A program made the translations under genes and the position numbers. Positions 32,001 to 41,556 of a stretch of 64,000 bases of DNA are shown here, piece by piece. Source of the stretch: Bacteroidales bacterium (lineage in GTDB: Bacteria; Bacteroidota; Bacteroidia; Bacteroidales; UBA932); the NCBI GenBank assembly GCA_024691765.1, contig JAILNI010000030.1:1-64000 (forward strand), read 5' to 3'. The notes under the pieces were generated by a model. It ran no database searches. It saw only the letters and a list, made by a program, of their open reading frames with translations, and was not told the DNA's origin. Position 1 is the first letter of the stretch; each line of letters starts with the position of its first letter.

Positions 32001-32008
32001 CAAATATA
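32001..32008 (-). promoter_or_regulatory. -7 box TATATTTG for uxaC operon
   Basis: CAAATATA on + strand, 23 nt from ATG 31977. Confidence 0.55.
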
Positions 32009-32021
32009 GGAATAAAAAAAG

Positions 32022-32029
32022 TATCTTTG
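32022..32029 (+). promoter_or_regulatory. -7 box TATCTTTG for pdxB
   Basis: 7 nt before ATG 32037. Confidence 0.6.
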
Positions 32030-32036
32030 CAATGCC

Positions 32037-33164
32037 ATGAAAATAGTTTGTGACGACAAAATACCATTCCTTAAAGGCGTGTTCGAGCCGTACGCGGAAG
32101 TTCTCTACCTCCCTGGAAAAGAAACCCGCCCCGAAACGGTCAGGGACGCGGACGCGCTGATAACCAGGACCCGCACCGTCTGCGACAGGAATCTCCTGGA
32201 AGGTTCCGGCGTGAAGATAATAGCTACAGCCACCATAGGTTACGACCATATCGACACCTCATGGTGCGAATCCGCAGGGATAGAATGGGCGAACGCTCCG
32301 GGATGCAACTCGTCTTCCGTCAGGCAATATGTGACTTCTGTCCTGTGCCGTCTTGTTTCGGAATTCGGACTCCGCTTCGAGAACCTCACCCTCGGGGTGG
32401 TGGGAGTCGGGCATGTGGGCTCCAAGGTCGCGGATGCCGCTTCGGCCCTGGGAATGAAGGTGCTGCTGTGCGACCCCCCGCGGGCCAGGAAGGAAGGGCC
32501 GGAAGGATTCGTGGATTTGGAAGAAATAATAGACAAATCGGATATCATAACCCTTCACGTTCCACTCTCAAAAGAGGGTCCTGATGCCACCTGGCACCTG
32601 TTTGACTCGGAAAGGCTTTCAGAATTGAAACCTTCCCAGATATTCGTAAATTCTTCCAGGGGACCGATCGTGGACAATGCTTCGCTTAAAGAATGCCTGA
32701 AAAGGAAATCCCTGAAGGCAGCGGTTCTGGATGTCTGGGAAAACGAACCGGAAATAGACAGGGAACTGCTGGATTTACTGGCGCTTGCGACTCCCCATAT
32801 CGCAGGATACAGTGCCGACGGAAAAGCCAACGGCACCGCCGCAAGCGTCCGTACTGTGGCCCGAAAGCTGGACCTGCCTCTTGGGAACTGGAGCCCGTCA
32901 GGAATCCCGGCGCCGCGTCAGGCCCTTGATTTCCGCCTGGATGCTGCGGGGAAAACCCCGCAGGAGGTACTCTGCGAGGCGGTGCTGCATACCTACGACG
33001 TTGCGGAAGACGATACCGCGCTCCGCAAAAACCCCGGATCGTTTGAAAAGCTCCGTGGAGATTATCCCGTACGCCGGGAATTTACAGCTTTCCATGTGTC
33101 GCTGGACGGAGGTGCGGAAAAGGCGGCGTCCGCATTGAGAAGGCTTGGGTTCGAAGTGGACTGA
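32037..33164 (+). CDS. pdxB: 4-phosphoerythronate dehydrogenase
   Basis: MKIVCDDKIPFLKGVFEPYAEVLYLPGKE; ATIGYDHIDTSWCESAGIEWANAPGCNSSSV. Confidence 0.93.
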   Translation: MKIVCDDKIPFLKGVFEPYAEVLYLPGKETRPETVRDADALITRTRTVCDRNLLEGSGVKIIATATIGYDHIDTSWCESAGIEWANAPGCNSSSVRQYVTSVLCRLVSEFGLRFENLTLGVVGVGHVGSKVADAASALGMKVLLCDPPRARKEGPEGFVDLEEIIDKSDIITLHVPLSKEGPDATWHLFDSERLSELKPSQIFVNSSRGPIVDNASLKECLKRKSLKAAVLDVWENEPEIDRELLDLLALATPHIAGYSADGKANGTAASVRTVARKLDLPLGNWSPSGIPAPRQALDFRLDAAGKTPQEVLCEAVLHTYDVAEDDTALRKNPGSFEKLRGDYPVRREFTAFHVSLDGGAEKAASALRRLGFEVD

Positions 33165-33216
33165 AAAGCCGCAAAAAAGTGAGGGATTTCCGGGAAAAAT
33201 AACTATATTCGTAACC

Positions 33217-34296
33217 ATGGAAATTTCTCTCAGGCAGGGCTGCAGATACGCCCTTCTCGTTCCCACCAGCATGGGACTCCGCATTACCCCCGAAAACGGC
33301 CAGCCGGTACAGTCCAGCGATGTTTTCCGTCTCCAGGCAACAAGCGCCGAGACCAATGTCGCCAGTGTGCCCTCCTATCTGGGTTTGCCGGTAAAGGTGC
33401 TCACCGCTTTTGTGAAGGGCAATCCCTTCGCCGCTTTCATCAAGGCCAATCTCCGCGCCCGCGGAATGGATTTCGAAGGTCCGGAGCTGGAACAGGGCGG
33501 CCCATGGGGCTACAGGCATCAGATCAACGTCGCCGACAGCGGATACGGCTCTCGCGGGCCGCGCGTCTGGAACGACCGTGCCGGTGAAGTGGGCCGGACC
33601 CTCAGCGTGAAGGATTTTGACCTGGACCGCATCTTCGGGAGCGAGGGAGTGCAGATAGTGCACCTCAGCGGCCTTATCGCCGCCCTCAGCCCCGAAACCG
33701 GCAAATTCTGCCTGGAGATAGCAAGGGCCGCCAAAAAGTACGGCACCCGCATCAGTTTCGACCTCAACTTCAGGGCTTCCTTCTGGGCCGGCCGCGAAAA
33801 GGAACTCCGGAGCATCTTCTCGGAGATATGCTCGATCGCCGACATCCTCATAGGCAATGAGGAGGATTTCCAGCTCTGCCTTGGAATCGACGGCCCCGAG
33901 GCCGGAGGCAAGGAGATAGCCTCCAAGATAGAGGGCTTCAAGGGAATGATAGGGGAGGTACGTAAGCAGTATCCGAACGCGCAGGTGTATGCTACCACCC
34001 TTAGGGAAGTGGTGAATGCCAACGAGCACCGCTGGGGAGCCATAATGCTTGCCGGAGACGAATGGCAGGTGATTGAGCCGCGCCCGATAAGGGTGCTCGA
34101 CCGCATAGGCGGCGGCGATGGTTTCGTGGGTGGCCTTCTCTACGGAATACTCAGGGCTTGGGAGCCGGAAAAATGGGCTCAGTTCGGCTGGGCTACCGGA
34201 GCCCTCGCCACCACAATGCTCACCGATTATGCCCAGCCTGCCGACGAAGAGCAGGTGTGGAGCATATGGAGCGGCAACGCCAGGGTAAAAAGGTAG
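33217..34296 (+). CDS. PfkB family sugar kinase, probable 2-keto-3-deoxygluconate kinase
   Basis: TSMGLRITPENGQPVQSSDVFRLQATSAETNVA; RISFDLNFRASFW; DRIGGGDGFVGGLLYGIL. Confidence 0.82.
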   Translation: MEISLRQGCRYALLVPTSMGLRITPENGQPVQSSDVFRLQATSAETNVASVPSYLGLPVKVLTAFVKGNPFAAFIKANLRARGMDFEGPELEQGGPWGYRHQINVADSGYGSRGPRVWNDRAGEVGRTLSVKDFDLDRIFGSEGVQIVHLSGLIAALSPETGKFCLEIARAAKKYGTRISFDLNFRASFWAGREKELRSIFSEICSIADILIGNEEDFQLCLGIDGPEAGGKEIASKIEGFKGMIGEVRKQYPNAQVYATTLREVVNANEHRWGAIMLAGDEWQVIEPRPIRVLDRIGGGDGFVGGLLYGILRAWEPEKWAQFGWATGALATTMLTDYAQPADEEQVWSIWSGNARVKR

Positions 34297-34311
34297 TCAG
34301 GGCCTGACGTC

Positions 34312-35583
34312 ATGCTCTACTGCGCAATAGGTTCGAAGGATGCCGTCATCACCCCTCAGGAGGTGAAGGATGCCCTTTTCGGCGTGTTCGAAAAACTCGG
34401 CCCAAGGAAGCGCGTGATGGCGATTCCGCCGGACTATACCCGTCTCAACTCGTTTGCAGGCCCCATTACGGCCATGGTGGACGAGTACTACGACGCAAGG
34501 CTTACGGACATCCTTCCAGCCCTTGGCACCCACAGCCCCATGACTCCGGAACAGATAAGCGATATGTTTCCCGGAGTGCCGCAGGACAAGTTCCGCGTCC
34601 ACGACTGGCGGGGCGGGGTCGTTTCGATAGGGGAGGTTCCCGCTTCCTACATAGAGAAAGTTTCGGAGGGAAAACTCCACTACGGCATGCAGGTCCAGGT
34701 GAACCGCCTGCTTCTGGACCCTGGATTCGACGCCATCTTCTCCATAGGCCAGGTAGTTCCTCACGAGGTGATAGGCATGGCGAACTACACCAAGAACATT
34801 TTCGTGGGCACGGGAGGCTCCGACTTCATCAACAAGAGCCATTTCATCGGTTCCGTCTACGGCATGGAACGCATCATGGGAAGGGCCAAGAGCCCGGTCA
34901 GGGACGTCTTCGAGTACGCCCGTACGCACTTCGCCTCCGACATTCCCATCATCTACATACTTACCGTGCGTGCCAAGCAGGACGGGAAGATGGTAACCCG
35001 CGGCCTTTTCGTAGGAGACGACTTCGAATGCTTCCGGAAAGCCGCCGAGCTCTCCCTGGAGACCAACTTCATAATGGTGGAAAAGCCTATCCGCAAATGC
35101 CTTGTCTGGCTGGATCCGGCCGAATTCAAAAGCACCTGGCTGGGGAACAAAGCCGTTTACCGCACGCGCATGGCGCTTGCCGACGGGGCTCAGCTGATTA
35201 TCATGGCTCCGGCCCTCAGGGAATTCGGGGAAGACAAGACCATCGACTCCCTGATTCGCAAATACGGCTACAAGGGAACTCCGCACACGCTTGCAGCTAC
35301 CGAGGCGAACGCAGAACTCAGGGAGAATCTCGGCGCGTCGGCGCACCTTATTCACGGCTCCTCGGAGGGCAGGTTCGAAATAATCTATGCCCCCGGACCG
35401 GAGATGAGCAGGGAGGAGATAGAAAGCGTCGGCTATGGCTATGCCGACCTTGCCGCCCTGGAAGAAAAATACCGTCCTGAATCCCTTAAAGACGGATGGA
35501 ACACCGTTGACGGAGAGGAAATCTATTACATCTCCAACCCGGCGCTCGGGCTTTGGGCCCACAGGGACAGATTTAAGGATTAG
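34312..35583 (+). CDS. LarA-like (lactate racemase superfamily) nickel-pincer racemase/epimerase
   Basis: PDYTRLNS; PALGTHSPMT; QVVPHEVIGMANYTKNIFVGTGG, i.e. LarA-type His/His/Lys pattern. Confidence 0.82.
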   Translation: MLYCAIGSKDAVITPQEVKDALFGVFEKLGPRKRVMAIPPDYTRLNSFAGPITAMVDEYYDARLTDILPALGTHSPMTPEQISDMFPGVPQDKFRVHDWRGGVVSIGEVPASYIEKVSEGKLHYGMQVQVNRLLLDPGFDAIFSIGQVVPHEVIGMANYTKNIFVGTGGSDFINKSHFIGSVYGMERIMGRAKSPVRDVFEYARTHFASDIPIIYILTVRAKQDGKMVTRGLFVGDDFECFRKAAELSLETNFIMVEKPIRKCLVWLDPAEFKSTWLGNKAVYRTRMALADGAQLIIMAPALREFGEDKTIDSLIRKYGYKGTPHTLAATEANAELRENLGASAHLIHGSSEGRFEIIYAPGPEMSREEIESVGYGYADLAALEEKYRPESLKDGWNTVDGEEIYYISNPALGLWAHRDRFKD

Positions 35584-35599
35584 AAAAAACTGAAGAGAT

Positions 35600-37054
35600 A
35601 TGGAAAAAAGTGACATCGGACTTATCGGCCTTGCCGTAATGGGCGAGAACCTTGTCCTTAACATGGAAAGCAAAGGCTTCCGCGTCAGCGTTTTCAACCG
35701 CACGGTGGAAAAAGTGGAGCGGTTCATGGCGGGCCGCGGTGCCGGCAGAAACATCTACGGGGCCTCTTCGCTGGAGGATTTCATAGGCAGCCTCAAGGCT
35801 CCCCGCAAGGTTTTCCTCATGGTGAAGGCCGGGCAGGCCGTCGACGACTTCATAGAGAAACTGATACCGCTTCTGGATAAGGGCGACATCATTATAGACG
35901 GCGGAAACACGCATTTCCCCGATACCGCAAGGCGCACTGCATACGTTGAGAGCAAAGGCCTCCTCTACATAGGCACAGGCGTGTCCGGCGGCGAAGAGGG
36001 TGCCCTCAAGGGTCCCAGCATGATGCCCGGAGGTTCTCCCGCCGCCTGGCCCGCAGTGAAGCCCATTTTCCAGGGTATATGCGCAAAGGTGGAAGGCGGC
36101 GCCCCCTGCTGCGACTGGGTAGGTGAAGGCGGAGCGGGCCATTTCGTGAAGATGGTCCACAACGGAATCGAATACGGCGACATTCAGCTCATATGCGAGT
36201 GTTATTCCATAATGAAGAACCTGCTCGGGATGAGCAATGAAGAAATGCACGCCACCTTCGCCGAATGGAACAGGGGCGACCTGGACAGCTATCTGGTAGA
36301 GATTACACGCGATATTCTTGCAAAGAAAGACGAAAACGGCGCCTATGTGCTGGATTACATACTCGACACCGCAGGCCAGAAGGGAACCGGAAAGTGGACC
36401 GCGATCGCGGCCCTCGACGCCGGAGTACCCCTCACGCTGATAGGGGAGAGCGTATTCGCCCGCAGCCTTTCCGCCCAGAAGGAGGAGAGGGTGGCGGCGT
36501 CGGGGATACTGCGCGGTCCTTCTCCGAAAGCCTATTCCGGCGACCGCAAAGCCTTCCTGGCCGATTTGCAGAAGGCCCTTTTCGCCGCCAAGGTGGTCTC
36601 CTACGCCCAGGGCTACAGCCTGATGAGGGCGGCGGCGAAGGAATACGGCTGGAACCTTAACTACGGCGGCATCGCCCTGATGTGGAGGGGCGGCTGCATC
36701 ATACGCAGCGTCTTCCTCGGCAAGATAAAGGAAGCTTTCGACAAGAACCCCGAAATCGCCAACATCCTGCTGGATCCCTACTTCACCGAAAAGCTTGCGT
36801 CTGCACAGGACGGCTGGCGCAACGTGCTGGCGGAGGCAATAAAGAACGGCATCGCGGTTCCCTGCATGAGCGCGGCGCTCGAATACTACGACGGCTATCG
36901 CAGCGGGAGGCTCCCCGCCAACCTGCTCCAGGCACAGAGAGACTACTTCGGTGCCCATACTTACGAGCGCACGGACCGTCCGCGCGGTGAATTCTTCCAC
37001 ACGAACTGGACAGGAGAAGGCGGCGATACCGTTGCCGGAACCTATAACGCATAA
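35600..37054 (+). CDS. gnd: 6-phosphogluconate dehydrogenase (decarboxylating)
   Basis: DIGLIGLAVMGENLVLNMESKGF; GVSGGEEGALKGPSMMPGG; KMVHNGIEYGDIQLI. Confidence 0.95.
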   Translation: MEKSDIGLIGLAVMGENLVLNMESKGFRVSVFNRTVEKVERFMAGRGAGRNIYGASSLEDFIGSLKAPRKVFLMVKAGQAVDDFIEKLIPLLDKGDIIIDGGNTHFPDTARRTAYVESKGLLYIGTGVSGGEEGALKGPSMMPGGSPAAWPAVKPIFQGICAKVEGGAPCCDWVGEGGAGHFVKMVHNGIEYGDIQLICECYSIMKNLLGMSNEEMHATFAEWNRGDLDSYLVEITRDILAKKDENGAYVLDYILDTAGQKGTGKWTAIAALDAGVPLTLIGESVFARSLSAQKEERVAASGILRGPSPKAYSGDRKAFLADLQKALFAAKVVSYAQGYSLMRAAAKEYGWNLNYGGIALMWRGGCIIRSVFLGKIKEAFDKNPEIANILLDPYFTEKLASAQDGWRNVLAEAIKNGIAVPCMSAALEYYDGYRSGRLPANLLQAQRDYFGAHTYERTDRPRGEFFHTNWTGEGGDTVAGTYNA

Positions 37055-37058
37055 TCTT

Positions 37059-38477
37059 GTGGACGGAAGGAAACAGTTCCTCGCATTCGACTGCGGCGCC
37101 ACCAGCGGCCGCGCCATCCTCGCCACCTTCGAAGGGAGCGGGTTCGGAATGGAAGAAGTATATCGTTTCCCCTCCGAAATGGTGCGTGATGGCGGACGTG
37201 TGTGCTGGAACGTGAACGCCATGTTCCGTCATTTTACGGAGTGCCTTAAGCAACTCGGTGCAAGGGGAGTGAAACTCGTATCCATAGGAATTGACACCTG
37301 GGGGGTCGATTTCGGCTGCATAGGCAGTGACGGCACCCTCACCGGCCTGCCCCGCTGCTACCGCGACCCGTATACCGAGGGCGTCCCGGAAAAGTTCTTC
37401 GGCAGGGTGCCCCGCGAGCGACTCTATGCACGCACGGGCATACAGATAATGGACTTCAATACGGTTTTCCAGCTCTACGCCCAGACCCTGGCGGGAGAGG
37501 AAGCCCTTGCCAAAGCCGAATCCATACTTTTCATGCCGGACCTGCTGTCCTACATGCTTACGGGCAATAAAGTCTGCGAATATACAGACGCCTCCACCTC
37601 CGGCATGATGGACCAGGGCTCGCGCCAGTTCGACAAGGCGCTCCTGGAGGAGGCCGGCATTCGCACGGATTTCCTTCTTCCCATCGTGCAGCCGGGAACC
37701 AGGGTAGGGGTGCTGAAGCCGGAACTCGCCGCCGAAACGGGTCTCGGCCCCGTGCCGGTTATAGCTGTAGCAGGGCACGACACTGCATCTGCGATAGCAG
37801 CCGTGCCGGCAGCGGACGAGCGTTTCGCCTATCTTTCCAGCGGCACCTGGAGCCTTATGGGCATAGAGGTGCCGGGGCCTGTCGTCAACGAAGAATCAGC
37901 CCGCCTGAACTTCACCAACGAGGGCGGCATCGAAGGAACTACAAGGTTCCTCAAGAACATAACGGGAATGTGGCTGCTGGAGCAGTGCCGTGCCGTCTGG
38001 AAGGCTTCCGGCAAGGATTATTCCTATGCTGAGCTGGTGAGGATGGCCATGTCCGAGGCTTCCTCCCCGGGGCGCATCAACCCCGACGACACGCGTTTCG
38101 CGCATCCGGACAATATGGTGCTCGAGATAGAGGCGGCCCTTGGCCCTGACGGCCGGGAAGTGACTGACGCCCAGATTGTTTCCTGTATCTACCATTCGCT
38201 TGCCGACCGTTACGCGGAGGTTCTGGAAATGCTCCGGGGCTTCGCGCCTTTTGAAATCGACAAGCTCCACATAATAGGCGGAGGCAGCGCGAACGAGCTG
38301 CTGAACCAGTGGACGGCCGACGCTACGGGCATCCCGGTGGTGGCGGGCCCGGCGGAAGCCACCGCCATCGGCAATATCATGATGCAGGCAAAGGCCGCCG
38401 GTCTCGTGGCAGACCGCTGGGAGATGCGCCGCATCATAGCCAAAGTTTTCGAAGTAAAAACATTCAATCCGTCATAA
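37059..38477 (+). CDS. rhaB: rhamnulokinase (GTG start)
   Basis: FLAFDCGATSGRAILATFEG; GIDTWGVDFG; YLSSGTWSLMGIE; in rha operon. Confidence 0.9.
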   Translation: MDGRKQFLAFDCGATSGRAILATFEGSGFGMEEVYRFPSEMVRDGGRVCWNVNAMFRHFTECLKQLGARGVKLVSIGIDTWGVDFGCIGSDGTLTGLPRCYRDPYTEGVPEKFFGRVPRERLYARTGIQIMDFNTVFQLYAQTLAGEEALAKAESILFMPDLLSYMLTGNKVCEYTDASTSGMMDQGSRQFDKALLEEAGIRTDFLLPIVQPGTRVGVLKPELAAETGLGPVPVIAVAGHDTASAIAAVPAADERFAYLSSGTWSLMGIEVPGPVVNEESARLNFTNEGGIEGTTRFLKNITGMWLLEQCRAVWKASGKDYSYAELVRMAMSEASSPGRINPDDTRFAHPDNMVLEIEAALGPDGREVTDAQIVSCIYHSLADRYAEVLEMLRGFAPFEIDKLHIIGGGSANELLNQWTADATGIPVVAGPAEATAIGNIMMQAKAAGLVADRWEMRRIIAKVFEVKTFNPS

Positions 38478-38478
38478 A

Positions 38479-39729
38479 ATGAAAGAATCTCAGATCCTTA
38501 AATCATACGAAATCGCGAAGGAGCGCTATGCCGCCCTCGGCGTGGATACCGACAAGGCCGTCGCAATCCTTGAGAAGACCCCCATCTCGCTGCACTGCTG
38601 GCAGACCGACGACGTGGTCGGCTTCGAGCGTAACGAAGCCCTGTCCGGAGGTATACAGACAACCGGCAACTATCCCGGACGCGCCCGCAACATAGATGAG
38701 GTGCGCGCCGACGTCAAGTTCGCGAAGAGCCTGATAGCCGGAAGCCACCGCCTGAATCTTCACGAAATCTACGGAGATTTCAAGGGAAAGTCCGTCGACC
38801 GCGACGAGGTCGGCCCCGAGCATTTCGAGAGCTGGATCCAGTGGGCCCGCGAGAATGACCTGAAGCTCGACTTCAACTCGACGTCCTTCTCCCATCCGAA
38901 AAGCGGCAACCTCAGCCTTTCCAATCCCGATCCGGCAATACGGGCCTTCTGGATTGAGCATACCAAGCGCTGCCGCCGCATAGCCGACGCCATGGGAAAG
39001 GCCCAGAACGACCCCTGCATAATGAACATCTGGGTGCACGACGGCAGCAAGGATCTGACCGTGGAGCGCAAGCGCTACCGCGAGATTTTCGCCGAAAGCC
39101 TGGACGAAATCCTCAAGGAAGACCTTCCGGGCATGAAGACCTGCCTTGAGGCCAAGCTTTTCGGGATTGGCCTTGAGAGCTACACGGTGGGCTCCCACGA
39201 CTTCGTGGCCGGCTACTGCGCCACCCACAAACTGATGTACACCCTCGACACGGGGCACTACGAGATGACGGAAAACGTGTCCGACATGGTCGCCAGCCTG
39301 CTTCTCTTCGTTCCCGAACTGATGCTGCACGTGAGCCGGCCCATACGCTGGGATTCCGACCACGTAACCATCATGAACGACCAGACCCTCGACCTCTTCA
39401 AGGAGATAGTCCGCGCCGACGCCCTGAACCGCGCCCACATAGGGCTCGACTACTTCGACGCCGCAATCAACCGCATAGGAGCTTATGTGATAGGCACCCG
39501 CGCCACGCAGAAATGCCTGCTCAGCGCACTCCTGGAACCCATTGCCAGGCTTCGCGAATACGAAGACGCCGGAAAGGGCTTCCAGCGCCTGGCCCTCCTC
39601 GAAGAGGCGAAGACACTGCCCTTCGGCGCCGTGTTCGATTACTTCAACTACCGCAACGGCGTTCCGGTGGGCGAAGCCTTCATACCCGAAATTGAAAAGT
39701 ACGAGAAAGAAGTGACATCCAAACGATGA
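38479..39729 (+). CDS. rhaA: L-rhamnose isomerase
   Basis: ISLHCWQTDDVVGFE; GNYPGRARNIDEVRADV; NIWVHDGSKD. Confidence 0.96.
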   Translation: MKESQILKSYEIAKERYAALGVDTDKAVAILEKTPISLHCWQTDDVVGFERNEALSGGIQTTGNYPGRARNIDEVRADVKFAKSLIAGSHRLNLHEIYGDFKGKSVDRDEVGPEHFESWIQWARENDLKLDFNSTSFSHPKSGNLSLSNPDPAIRAFWIEHTKRCRRIADAMGKAQNDPCIMNIWVHDGSKDLTVERKRYREIFAESLDEILKEDLPGMKTCLEAKLFGIGLESYTVGSHDFVAGYCATHKLMYTLDTGHYEMTENVSDMVASLLLFVPELMLHVSRPIRWDSDHVTIMNDQTLDLFKEIVRADALNRAHIGLDYFDAAINRIGAYVIGTRATQKCLLSALLEPIARLREYEDAGKGFQRLALLEEAKTLPFGAVFDYFNYRNGVPVGEAFIPEIEKYEKEVTSKR

Positions 39730-40733
39730 AACTGATATTTGGTTTACTGATCATAGCAGTAGGGGCGTTCTGCCAAAGCTCCAGCTATGTTCCCATCAAC
39801 AAGATAAAGAAGTGGAGCTGGGAAAGCTACTGGATAGTCCAGGGCGTATTCGCCTGGCTGCTGTTCCCGCTGCTGGGAGCCCTGCTGGCCGTACCTGAAG
39901 GCGAAAGCCTCTGGGCGCTCTTCACCTCCCATCCCAGGGAAAGCCTCCTCACCATGCTCTTCGGCGCCCTGTGGGGCGTGGGCGGACTAACCTTCGGCCT
40001 GAGCATGCGCTACCTTGGCGTTGCCCTTGGGCAGAGCATAGCCCTGGGCACCTGTTCCGCCCTCGGCGCCATCCTGGGCCCCGTCCTTACCGGCCACGCG
40101 AATGACCTCACGAGTGCCGTCATCATCGGCGTGGTGGTCACGCTCATCGGAATCGCCATCATCGGCGTAGCCGGAGCCATGAAAGCCTCCGCCCTCCCGG
40201 AAGAGGAGAAGAAGAAGGCGGTCAAGGACTTCAACTTCGGCAAGGGTATCTTCGTAGCCCTGTTGGCTGGCCTTATGAGCGCCTGCTTCGCTATCGGCCT
40301 CAGCTTCGGCGCCCCGCTCTCCTGGCCGCAGACCAAAACCATCTTCGCAAGCCTGCCGGCCACGCTGCTCGTTACGGTAGGCGGCTTCCTCACCAACGCC
40401 TGCTACTGCTTCTACCAGAATTGCAGGAACAAGACCTGGGGAGACTACCGTCAGAAGGGCCTCTGGGGCAACAACCTCCTGTTCTGCTGCCTGGCGGGCC
40501 TGCTTTGGTACAGCCAGTTCTTCGGCCTCAGCCTCGGCAAGGGTTTCCTGGCGGATTATCCCGTCCTAATCACCTTCAGCTGGTGCATCCTGATGTCGCT
40601 GAACGTAGTCTTCAGCAACGTATGGGGCATACTGCTCAAGGAGTGGAAGGGTATATCCCGTAAGGCTGTCACCGTCCTTGTGGCCGGCATTATTGTCTTG
40701 ATAATAAGCACATTCCTGCCTCAGTTAATATGA
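39726..40733 (+). CDS. rhaT: L-rhamnose/H+ symporter
   Basis: MKLIFGLLIIAVGAFCQSSSYVPINKIKKWSWESYW; 10 TM. Confidence 0.93.
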   Translation: MKLIFGLLIIAVGAFCQSSSYVPINKIKKWSWESYWIVQGVFAWLLFPLLGALLAVPEGESLWALFTSHPRESLLTMLFGALWGVGGLTFGLSMRYLGVALGQSIALGTCSALGAILGPVLTGHANDLTSAVIIGVVVTLIGIAIIGVAGAMKASALPEEEKKKAVKDFNFGKGIFVALLAGLMSACFAIGLSFGAPLSWPQTKTIFASLPATLLVTVGGFLTNACYCFYQNCRNKTWGDYRQKGLWGNNLLFCCLAGLLWYSQFFGLSLGKGFLADYPVLITFSWCILMSLNVVFSNVWGILLKEWKGISRKAVTVLVAGIIVLIISTFLPQLI

Positions 40734-41539
40734 GTATTCTCGATAACAGACCGGCCCTGAAGGCCGAAATCGACCGCGTGGCGGAAGTGGCGGGCTACCT
40801 GTGGCAGAAAGGCTGGGCCGAACGCAACGGGGGCAACATCACCGTCAACATAAGCGAATTCGCCGATGATGAGATGCGCGCCCTCCCTGCAATCGCCGGA
40901 CCTTTCGAAACAGGAAAGAAGCTTCCTCATCTGGCCGGCTGCTGGTTCTACTGCAAGGGCACGGGAAAACGCATGCGCGACCTGGCCCGCTACCCCATGG
41001 CGAACGGCTCCATAATACGCATAAGCGAAGACTGCGCCCACTACGAGATAGTGGCGGATTCTGCGGTCGCACCCACTTCCGAACTGCCATCGCATCTTGC
41101 CGTGCACGATTATCTGTTGGCGAAGGGCTCTCCCTACAGGGCAAGCCTGCACACCCACCCGATTGAACTGGTGGCACTCACTCACAGCCGCAAGTGGCTT
41201 CAGAAGGACGCGGCTACACGCATGCTCTGGTCGATGATACCGGAGACGAAGGCTTTCTGCCCCCGCGGACTCGGGATGGTGCCGTACATGCTGCCGTCCA
41301 GCGTGGAACTGGCCGATGCGACCATCAGCGCCATTGATGAAGACTACGACGTGGTGATGTGGGAGAAGCACGGCGTCTTCGCGGTGGACGTGGATGTGAT
41401 GGACGCCTTCGACCAGGTGGACGTGCTCAACAAGGCCGCGCAGATTTACATGGCCGCAAAGAGCATGGGCTTCGAGCCCGAAGGCATGAGTGATGCCCAG
41501 ATGAAGGAGATGTCCAAGGCGTTCAACCTTCCCAAATAA
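40730..41539 (+). CDS. rhaD: rhamnulose-1-phosphate aldolase
   Basis: WAERNGGNITVNI; SLHTHPIELVALTH; VVMWEKHGVFAV; class II aldolase. Confidence 0.92.
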   Translation: MSILDNRPALKAEIDRVAEVAGYLWQKGWAERNGGNITVNISEFADDEMRALPAIAGPFETGKKLPHLAGCWFYCKGTGKRMRDLARYPMANGSIIRISEDCAHYEIVADSAVAPTSELPSHLAVHDYLLAKGSPYRASLHTHPIELVALTHSRKWLQKDAATRMLWSMIPETKAFCPRGLGMVPYMLPSSVELADATISAIDEDYDVVMWEKHGVFAVDVDVMDAFDQVDVLNKAAQIYMAAKSMGFEPEGMSDAQMKEMSKAFNLPK

Positions 41540-41556
41540 TTGTCAATCATTATATT

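Noticed and set aside
34296-34308. GTCAGG-G-CCTGAC palindrome between the kdgK-like and larA-like genes
   Set aside because: Short, single occurrence, overlaps the stop codon; too weak to call an operator without conservation data.
35573-37222. 549-aa ORF antisense to gnd/rhaB (and similar long antisense ORFs at 30553-31986, 34297-35754, 18303-19601)
   Set aside because: Opposite strand of well-supported enzymes; low-complexity composition typical of codon-bias shadows.
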